DNA from: Sclerotinia nivalis
Lineage: Eukaryota; Ascomycota; Leotiomycetes; Helotiales; Sclerotiniaceae
Direction: 5' to 3'
NCBI GenBank assembly: GCA_029531795.1
Contig: JAPEIS010000011.1
Span: forward strand, 496,001-560,000
DNA length: 64,000 nt
In this document: positions 55,090-64,000 of the stretch, one piece after another
Layout of the letters: each line of letters opens with the position of its first letter
How positions within the stretch are numbered: the first letter of the stretch is position 1
Notes under the pieces: model-generated
What the model was told of the DNA's origin: nothing
Databases searched by the model: none
The model's input: the letters and a program-made list of their open reading frames with translations, nothing else
Position numbers and translations under genes: made by a program

Positions 55090-56340
55090 CTTCGCGGGTT
55101 GGTTGTGATACCGGAGCGCATGAAGCTTCGATAAGGATCACCAAATGGCGACTGGTTGATAATGGTGATATCTAGTATGTTGTTTCTGTGGTCAATTTGA
55201 TAAAGTAAAGGTTGGTAAGAACAAGAAACTGTGAAATGGATTGCGTGTCTTTTGGAAACAGCCTTGGTGGTGGTCGTTTCATGCACTTTTTGCGCCACAC
55301 CCATGTGCCTCAAACTTGGTCGGACCTATCAATGATGAATCAAGCAAGAACGAACCCAACCCCTACGCGCGGTTCAGGTTCGTTAAATGTTGATTGATGT
55401 TAAAAATCTATTTCTGGTACAAATTTGGGTGGAGAATATTTATGTTTAATGTATCAAAGGTATCAATTGACAATTTGATATGATTCATATATTATATTAT
55501 TTTGTTCGAGACTTCTTCATAGCTAGGTAGGTATAACTCAAGTACGGAGCTTTTATTCACTACAATCATCTGTTGTTTATTATAAGTGCGGAATATGAAT
55601 GATAATGACTGTTACCGTGAACGTAAACGTGAATGTTTGAAGGAATGTTCTTTGTTAAGCACAAAATCAACCATGGCAGCGGCTAATACTCTTTCTTAAT
55701 AATCATTCTTTTCCGCTATGATAATATGATCAATGCCAGTATAAACTTGTTTATTACTCTCCCCCCCGTAAGTCAGAGCATAATCCATTCAATTCAAGAA
55801 AGCCTCGGAGAAGTTTAACTCATGAAAGGGACTGAAATGGAGGTATTCACAGTCTACTCGTATGATTCCTTCAGCATCAATCAGGATTTCCAGGTGGACT
55901 GCAGCCCTACAAATGAGTGATTCTTGATTCTTGAACCTATTCATATGATATACTGAATTCTGATCTATCAACCCTATTGATCCATTGAATCCATCTTAGA
56001 TATCCAAACAATTTAGAACATTCAATCTACTTGAAATGTTACTCGTCGACTTCAAACTTTACCGACTATCCAAGGGGGTTGGCGAACAAAACATGTCGCC
56101 TGGTAAAATACACACAAAGATTCACTCCTTAAACATCGAACACTCTTTAAATGCGGACCTTATTAGTCCAATGAATTAATCTCAAAACCTGGTATCCATT
56201 CATATCGCTATGCAAAACCCGGCATGCACGCATGCAACCCAACATAAGAGAGGTACAAAGTAAATGCCGATACATAGGTAGATACAAGATGCGCGCTAAA
56301 AATACTCGACAAAGAATTAACTTCTGTTATAAACATCCAG
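55090..56340. other. Intergenic, VPS10 promoter side
   Basis: 1.25 kb: VPS10 promoter and the 3' flank of the next minus-strand gene. No gene seen. Confidence 0.5.
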
Positions 56341-58369
56341 TCACGAAGTTTTCCGTTGACTCTTAACTTTTTTCCAAAACCTTCTTACAACTCCGTTCTC
56401 CTTCTCCGTTGGTCCCCAGCCATCCGCCCCGCCTATGGGTCCCCGTGGATACTTTTGGCTTTCCGCATCCTCCATTATTAGCGGCTCCTTCGATTGCCAT
56501 CCGTATATGGCACTCTCATCTCGAAGGTCCTGGCGTGTAAGTGTCATTCTTAACGTGGGTTCCCGATTTCCTGCCATACATTGGGTATATGAATCTTGCT
56601 GTTTGCCAGGTAGTTTAGTATTGCCTGGCTGGTAATCCGCAAGAGGTTTGCCGCTGTAATAATATGGAGACCGCTGTGATGGGAATCCGCTTTCGTATTC
56701 CAGTGGTGTTATGGGTGCGTCGGAGTCAGCCATAGATCTATCGTCTTCGAATAATGAAGCTGTGTCGTCGTTAAAGAATGTGTGCTCAAACGCCGGACTC
56801 GATATTTTCTTCCTCAACATATCCCTCGACGAGCGTCTCGATATTAATTTCGGTGGTCTATTCTCCCTGTCTGGCGTACCCACTGCTGCGTCCATAGATG
56901 GAAATCCAAACTCGATTATTTCGTCAAATTTTTGTGGTGATGCTAAGTAAACTCGTAGTTTTAGCCTTGCTTCAGGGTCTTGGTAGTGCGTGGCATTAGG
57001 GTCGATCGATGATAAGGAGGAATTAACTTTGTGTCTTGCGGCATGCTTTGGTGCAACGATTGGAAGACCTCGAGACTTTGAACGAGAATGTGTGCTGAAG
57101 GTAGGTGATATTATGCTTGGAGATTTAGGCTCCGCAGAATGTATGGAGCTTCTTCCAAATGGAAGTTTCGAAATTGACATTTGTCGTCGAAATGATGGTT
57201 TCCGATCGCTCTTTAGAGAAGGGAATATCGAAGCATGGTAATCATCCAAATGAAGATCCAATTTAGGCTCTTCATCAATCCAATGAATGCTATCAAAAAA
57301 CGTATCTGCCATACTGGATAATGAGGCTCTCCTGCGACTACCGCTAGTTTTCCCACTGAAGATGGAGCTTTTAAAGCTTGGAGATGGTATCGGTGGCTCA
57401 GACGCCTTTCGACGAGATCGTCTTTGAATTATGAGATTTTCGTCCGCGGCATCCAAAATAACTGCCTCTCGTATCCTGCCTGCTAAAACAGCTTGTTCTT
57501 CGCTCGAGAATTGTTTTCTTTTGATGGTATCCGGGAATGTTTCGTAATTACTTAAAAACCAAGATTTATCATTGCTATGAGATATCGAGTGTTCTTTCTT
57601 CTTTTTTGATGGCTTTGAAGACCTGCGTCTAGGCTCGAGTTCTGAAATCTTTAAGCCGCGGCGGTCCGCAATAGAGCTCTTACGGGTACTCTGTACGGGA
57701 AGATCATTCAAGGCACTTGACCTAGAGCTTTGTGCGAATCGAAGGCGCTCCAGAGTGGAAAAATACTGCGAAAGAGTCCGGTCAGTACCCATCTTTGATC
57801 AATACCGTCAACAACCGCATGAGAAGAATTGCAAAACCACCGTCTCTTGTACCTGCATGCTTGTGTGTTCAAAGCGTCTGCAGATCCCGCCGCCAGTATG
57901 AATTCGAAAGATCTAGCGCTCGCTCACGCGGGAAGACACTACTAAACATACTAATGAAAGACCTAGCTTTCGACGGCGCCTCACAGACACAGGCTAAGCT
58001 ATATAGCTTTTACTTTTTCGATAGCTCAACCCTGAAATAAGAAATGAAACCCCAACCTTGTTAAATTGTGATAACCATGCTAAAGTATAATAACGAAAGT
58101 GATATATATACCTTCCGTTTTAAAGCTGGGGGAAGAGCATGAAATTCTTCATCCGTAGTGGCATGTCTCCCACACGCAGTCATTTCCTTTTGATTCTTTC
58201 GGTATAAGCTTGACGTTGGAAGAGCCGGCGAAGATTCGGGTCGAATATCGAATGAAGGTTTTTCAAGAGCAGTTGGCGAGAAGAGGTTCGAAGTCGAAAT
58301 GTGTGTTGAAGGCGGGAGAGAGTAGATGGGGGTGATGTATAGCTTCCGCTCTTTCATCTTTGACGCCAT
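56341..58369 (-). CDS. Conserved fungal Ser/Arg-rich protein of unknown function
   Basis: Exon 1, 58369-58112, begins MASKMKERKLYITPIYSLP and ends FHALPPALKRK at a GTATAT donor. Exon 2, 57765-56341, begins after TCTTTCGCAG with YFSTLERLRFAQ. The joined junction (LPPALKRKYFSTLERLR) matches what I recall of a conserved ascomycete family. Total is 560 residues. The intron of ~346 nt is long for this window. An alternative start at ATG 57792 would drop the first exon. The protein is mostly disordered, with RRSS/RKSS kinase-type sites, a conserved helix (SSEEQAVLAGRIREAVILDAADENL, in part), a DPEARLKLRVYLASPQKFDE segment, and a basic C-terminus (RRFWKKVKSQRKTS). Localisation and role unknown. Confidence 0.75.
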
Positions 58370-59834
58370 GACCGAATATCAAGTCCAGAAGGATTCAGAA
58401 GATACTAAGACTGAGTGGCTGTTCAGATTTGTTGTCTCCCTCTAATGCATCATGCACTCCGTTGCGAATCTCCTTACGACGGGACCTCAGATATAAAGGT
58501 TATTGGGTTCTTACCGGTATGGTGTGTGCAACCCCGGACTGATTCTACCAGGTAGCTCCAAAGTTTGGTAACGTATGGGTATAGTATTATGGAGATTATG
58601 GATCGGTATGAGCCTCTAAAAGTAAAGTAACTCTATTCTATTATGATTCACTTGGCGTATGAGATGATCGAACAGGTTATATTATACATTTGGAAGCAAT
58701 CAAAAGACTGGGGATAAGATTTGGAGAACATGTGGAGAGAAAGTAGAAGGAGTCGGAAGATCTAAGAAGTTCATCTGATGATTCCGATCAATGATATTGA
58801 GACCCGTTGCTTTCGACGATCACGGTAACCGCCCATCCTAACTTCTGGGCGGTCTTTCTCCCTAGCTCGTTGTCTCTCTTTTCCTCCGCTGAGGTAAGGT
58901 AAGGTTGTTGACTCGTTTGTATTTTTTCCCATCGCTATGATTCAAAATTATCAATATTGATTCCTGATTTGTTTAGAGATCTCCACGTCCGTTCTGGAAG
59001 CACAGGGGTTTAATTCAAGGGTTGTGGTATGCAGGCACAAGCTTTCACCAATAAATTGACCTTGTTCATGAATATCCATGGAAGATCCTTACTTTTCTAC
59101 TGGGCTTTCGAAAGAATATAAGAGGGGTTATGACAGACATAGACCAAAATTTGATCATAGCAATCGAAGCAAACAAAATGGTGGTTCACCGGTTGTTTTT
59201 GGTATAGGAACCAACAAGCATTTATATTGTTTTCAAACAAAGATAGAATCCTTAGAAAATTCCTTGGGTGTTCTTTTTTGGGGATATTGTTTGTATTCGA
59301 ATACGATGAAATGTTTCCCTCTTTTGCCTTCTGTCTTTTCTCTTTTCCCATATTAGACAACAGAATATGTTGCACATACATGTGATACTGTACGCAGCAT
59401 ATTATTCTCACGGATAACGGACATAAACCCGTTATACAACAGTTATTTTGTAACATTGATTATTTGTGATATAAATGCATAATATATATACCTAGTATGT
59501 ATGCAAACACAACTTCATGAAGGTAACCCGAGGCCTCTCAAGTATCTGCACAAAAATCACACGAGCTGTGTAATGGATTTTCCTGCTACTCTCACTAATC
59601 AGTCCTGATATTGGATGAATAATAGCACGTGATTATGTGCACACCAGTGTGCTGACTTAAAGCCCAGACTTTGTCACTTCAATGTCGATGAAACCGTACT
59701 CTACGTGTTGATCAGTTGCTACCGTTGCCCAAGACGTCATATCACTTCCGAGTGATACTATCAGTATCTCATAGCCAATCATTGTCTATCTCGCAGATTT
59801 CGCAGGGTATATACTCGAAACATGCTACTTGAAA
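58370..59834. other. Gene-poor region with promoter-like patch
   Basis: The proximal part is the promoter of the minus-strand gene. A perfect hairpin (ACCGCCC at 58828-58834, GGGCGGT at 58847-58853) is followed by a pyrimidine-rich run and GCTGAGGTAAGG. Small overlapping ORFs on both strands at 59078-59456 lack coding character. Confidence 0.4.
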
Positions 59835-60201
59835 AAGAAAGCATCAAAACCTCCGCAATGATACCAGCGGCGCCTTCAAATTTTGCGCGAACCGTGCCAT
59901 TAAAGTACGATCCTTCTACCTTCACATCATTGTTTTACATCTCTTTGAGGAAGAAGAGTACGAGCACAAGCAAGCGACATAGGCCACTTCTCACACGATC
60001 GATCTGAGATTAGGATATGCGCGCCTGCTCCACCTCCTTCGTGGAGCAGACTCCAACCATCGAGAACCCTTTAAATCATTTTTCCTCTATCAATCTGCCT
60101 TATTCTTAGGTCCCGAAGAACAAGATGGTCAAGAACTGACATGGGGGAAGGATGTACGATATATCTTCTGGATCCACTATAGTGGCTTCGTTGTTTCCTG
60201 A
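59835..60201 (+). pseudogene. Possible decayed coding segment
   Basis: A frame from ~59832 to the TGA at 60201 is open except for one TAG at 59980. It has protein-like content (GAFKFCANRAIKVRSFYLH, LLHLLRGADSNHREPFKSF, ALFLGPEEQDGQELTWGKD). No family recognised. It could be a gene remnant, or two exons with an intron spanning the TAG. Confidence 0.25.
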
Positions 60202-63200
60202 CCAGCAGGAATAGGACGCTCCCGAGCATTATCCCCTAAGAGCATATATGAGAGCCCGGAGCCGCAGGGCTACAGCCACGGTCAGTCCTATGGGAGTCCC
60301 AGGCATATCATCCACCAGGACAAAAAGTCCAAGCTGGGTTTTAAAGTGGTCCGAAAGGCACCCGAGCTACTGCTGCTAAAGCTGAGAGCCAGAAGAGTGC
60401 GGATTGCTATCAGCCAAAACGGCAGCGTGTAGTCCGGAGCCACAGGAGTGCACACTGCCTCGCCGCCGCCAGAACACCACAACACCAGGGAGCGCAGGGT
60501 TAGTGGCCATGACAAACTTACCAACATAGCAGTCGACCCTCGCATTCGGTTAGTTTTATCGTTACATCCTAGAAGAACCGTAAGTGGTACTGCAATATCT
60601 TGTTCTATTTGCAGGGAGTAATGGAAGCTGTGGAATAGAAAGCAGAATGTATTTAATTTCGTAAGCATCAGCAATTTGTGGGAGCGACATAGTTTTCCAA
60701 CGTAGAACGTATTGTGCCGCACCAAACTGGTCCTGCATCCTTGTTTATGTGATACAGCAAACGCATGCCATCGAGCAGTGCAAGGCTCGTGGTTTCGTGG
60801 ATTATATGATTCGAATAGTCCGAAAGCAATCGAGAGGTGTACTGCAGCAAAGATAGGCCAGTTAGACAATAATACAATCTTCCCCTCTGTACGTAGTAGA
60901 GTTACGAAAATATCCCCTTGCATTTGGGTTCGTGAAAATATGCAGAATTACGCCAAGAGTTATAACTCGTCATTCACAAATAGTAACTTTCACGTAAGGC
61001 AATATACGAATTTACGAAAACCAACATGATATTCCTACGGGGGACTGTGCTCGTTGTCGGTGTAGATGTACAGGAGGGCCGAGGCGTTGTGGAGCGGCGA
61101 GGAGGAGCGGTCAGATCCTTCCGCCCACTTCACTTGCTCCGCACGGTTGGCGGCAGCTAACATGACAACTGTACATCGACCGCGGGAGCTTTACGGAATC
61201 TGAAAAAGAAAATAGGACCATCGTCTGAACATCATGGGTTTCTAACTGAAATTGGGACGTGCAAATCTGAGCGTTTGCATGTCTAAATAATATTGGTGCA
61301 AGGAAATGTCTTCTAGAGCAAAAGAAGAATTGGCATAAGACACGATGCTACAGTCTGCAGAGAAGTCTAAAATCCATAGATTGTAATATATCAAAAGAGG
61401 AACTCCTGAGATTACTCGGTACATCCTATCATGCAAATTCTTATTCCACATCCCCAAGACATCCCGACAAAAGTCATTATTTCGTAAAGTACACCACCCA
61501 AAATTTCCTCTCTCCAAACAATTCCCCACCTTCCCAACCCCAAACCCCAAACTCCAAGTCTTAGAATTATCTAAAAATCCAAAAATACTCATAAATCTCT
61601 CCTGTGTCACTTCATCCCAGCACGCTTGCTCGCATTAGCCGTGACAACTGCATCATCTCATTCTATAAATTATGCTGTGCACTATCGTGGCTGCACAGTT
61701 GGTACTCCGTACTTCGTATATCACGATTGATTCTTGATACACATTAGTTCCAATATAAAGATTCCAGACATAATCCATTTCACAGAACTTAGAAGCTGCT
61801 CGACCCCATTTCGGTCTTCGCCGTTACTGGTTCATTCATTCCATTACCAAATATTTCTTTCTTGTGTTGTGTGTTGGTTCCATCCAACTATTCTTATTTT
61901 CGATGGAACGGAAAGTTCTTACGTTCAATATTAGCCCTGATTACCTCCAACAGTTGGTATCTAACCTATTATACTTCGTATAAATTACCCAGTAATTTGT
62001 GATTTTAACCTTTCGGATTAACTTGGTATTGTGATTCTCCCCGTGAAATTTTAAATAGTGTATCCGGTTCTTCGGTACGTATTTCGTTCTGTGATTGAAT
62101 GATTAGGTTCCTTGAACCTTGCCGTCGCTGTATATCATTATCAATATTAATACATAACTCTATTTCCTTGGGTCCCGCTAAGAATCTTTTGATGGTTTTG
62201 TTAAGGTCAATATCTAGTAGGTATTTTTCGAACTAATGATAGTTGTGCTGCGAGCCTGCAAAATAATGTAAAACATAAATAGATCATCTGCGAAAGTACT
62301 GATAGGTATATGAACTTTAATACTCGTAAGGTTACTTTATTCTAGAAACATTTCTGCTCCAAACGATAAACTCAATGATGGGGTAAATACTAAATAGCAA
62401 GGAGTCCCCCCAAATGATACATACTCATTTAGTCTAACATCTTGAAAAGGCTTAACAAAACCCTATCTCCAGATTTAATATACATCATATGTTCTTTTCC
62501 TGTACTGTGTTCCCATAACATACATCCATCTTCAACTCCCGAAACAAAAAACGAAATACCTACATACATACATACATACATACATACATACTACATTATC
62601 GATACAACACTACTACTGTACACATGATACAAAGCCTGCAAAACATCCACTGTAAATCAACATGTACATACTCGTATACATGTAACGAAACCTTATCACA
62701 GCAGTTATTGCGTTAGGTTACATCTTTCGAATGAAACCCCCAAAAGGTAGGGTAGATTACCCACCAACCCTCCCCAAAATCATGATTGCAACCCTATGTT
62801 ACAATATTCCGGCGGTACATGCGGAGTATTATCAATCACACCTACGCATCAAGATATCCAATCTTTAATTTAACAGCAGTTGGGCTAATTTATGATTTTT
62901 CCTGACTGGGAGTTAAGGTTATATAGTGGGGATATCTTATTCTAGATAGGTTGATACTGTAGTGTTTATTCATCACTATACTCACAAAAGCGCAGAAATG
63001 TTACATCGTGAATTACCCTTCATTTCATTTCCACATATCTTTGCTGTACCAAAAACCAATAGAAAAATGAAATAAAATAAAAGCATCTTTTATGTATGTG
63101 CTCAATTTCGTAGGCTAATCTCATTCATACACACATACCTCCAAAAGAAGTGTCTCAGACGGAATAACATATCAATTCATCAATTCATTAATTCCCATTT

Positions 63201-64000
63201 CAATTTCAATTTCCCAATTATACAATGCCAATGCCAATGTGATGTGATGTGACGCGGAGGTAGGTAACATTGGAGTGACAACGAGGTAGTATTCCCGCAG
63301 ACAGCGGCAAGCGAAATAATTACATTCTCGGGAGAGCAATACTACGAGGGATAGGAGACGGGAAAGGTGGAGGCGTCGCTTATATTATTAGTGTTCGGCG
63401 TCTCAGATCGGGGATGGGGTCATAGGGTCGTGCGTTGTGGACTTGAGCCTCGATGGAAGTAAGCAAGAGGTCAGCGCAATAGGCGAGCGAAATTATCTTT
63501 TTAGGGAGGGAGAAGGGGATAATATCGGTCTGGCCGTCATGGGAGATCTAGGGATATCGATTATGGGCTTCATTACTGGAAATCTCCCGCTTGCGGAAGG
63601 ATGTATTCGATGTTATAGCTGGTATGGCTGGCTACATACAAGTGCATCAAAGGAGACCTCTGATTCGCCAACTCGATTCGTTTCGTTCCCTCAGATCTAT
63701 GCTATGCTACGCGATAGCTTCAAAGTCACTGACAATTTGTTGTAAGGGGACAATCACGATAAAACTAACATGCTAAAAAAAAGATAACTTTTGATTGTCA
63801 TGCAAGCAAGCAAGGTAACTAACGACCAGATATTTACGATTCCTTCATCAAAGCCCCTCAAATGGAAGTCTCCACCTTATCAACCATTGAAGCCAGAGTC
63901 AGCCAAAATAGTAAAGTAACTTGGTATCAATTCTTCATCCCCATTTCCAGTAGGTATGGCAGTATACAGATCCATCTATCCATATACCCATCCTTCTTCC
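60202..64000. other. Gene-poor distal region with two GC-richer islands
   Basis: No gene I can support. Locally GC-rich patches at about 60230-60560 and 61030-61195 stand out from AT-rich surroundings. The first carries a long minus-strand open frame (60923-60288). The second carries a short minus-strand ORF (61163-61035, NRAEQVKWAEGSDRSSSP and ALLYIYTDNEHS) that looks coding by composition. Neither has a recognised family. The rest shows only simple repeats. Confidence 0.35.
62561..62591. repeat. TACA tetranucleotide microsatellite
   Basis: About seven and a half perfect tandem copies of TACA/CATA. Confidence 0.9.

Noticed and set aside
59078..59456. Overlapping ORFs of 92 and 119 codons on opposite strands
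   Set aside because: Neither shows a recognisable motif or clear coding bias, and the two cannot both be genes.
63437..63745. 102-codon plus-strand ORF starting on GTG
   Set aside because: No ATG at the start, no family and no splice signals; probably chance.

Overview
This window is nuclear DNA of a filamentous ascomycete fungus. The genes carry many short introns (43-123 nt, with one of about 346 nt), with GT donors, CTAAC/CTGAC-type branch sites, and tight intergenic spacing. The families are typical of filamentous ascomycetes: Hop2, Chl1, Rpn12, a Lee1/Cps3-like CCCH protein, DUF7924, a fungal hybrid histidine kinase, Coa6, an Mnn1-like GT71 enzyme and Vps10. AT-rich intergenic DNA and the plant-cell-wall CE1 esterase fit a plant-associated Leotiomycete (Botrytis/Sclerotinia relatives). 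That placement is inference, not something the sequence proves.

Layout. 0.8-12.3 kb is housekeeping and chromosome biology: HOP2 (+) behind a repeated leader, a damaged DUF7924 gene (+), CHL1 helicase (-), RPN12 (-) and a six-zinc-ligand, two-finger CCCH protein (-). 12.3-16 kb is a 3.7-kb gene-poor gap. 16-23 kb holds an F-box protein, a PPLP-repeat protein, a tiny spliced ORF, an EI24/LDS membrane protein divergent from an ankyrin-repeat protein, and a Thr/Gly-rich protein with a GPI-like tail. 23.2-24.9 kb is a broken FAD-linked (BBE-type) oxidase. 27.6-28.6 kb is a secreted CE1 esterase whose cellulose-binding domain survives only as an untranslated relic. 29-38 kb has a small two-exon gene, a secreted M28 aminopeptidase lying between degenerate direct repeats, and a seven-exon PAS hybrid histidine kinase. 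38.9-45.1 kb has COA6, a 5-formyl-THF cyclo-ligase-like protein, a GT71 mannosyltransferase and a zinc-finger/APH kinase-like fusion. 45-48 kb is repeat-rich with a 49-residue Cys-rich spliced gene. 48.3-58.4 kb has a mucin-like GPI protein, VPS10 and a conserved Ser/Arg-rich protein. 58.4-64 kb is gene-poor, with possible decayed coding islands.

The genes do not form an operon or an obvious biosynthetic cluster, and I see no convincing new multi-gene system. The most useful leads concern gene structure: a start codon split by an intron, a 30-nt exon carrying the kinase phospho-acceptor histidine, a recurrent use of AAG 3' splice sites, nested disabling mutations in two secreted-enzyme genes, the zinc-finger/APH fusion, and very short spliced genes that simple ORF calling misses.

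Exon coordinates were worked out by hand from frame, splice consensus and recalled family similarity. They need RNA-seq or homology searches to confirm.
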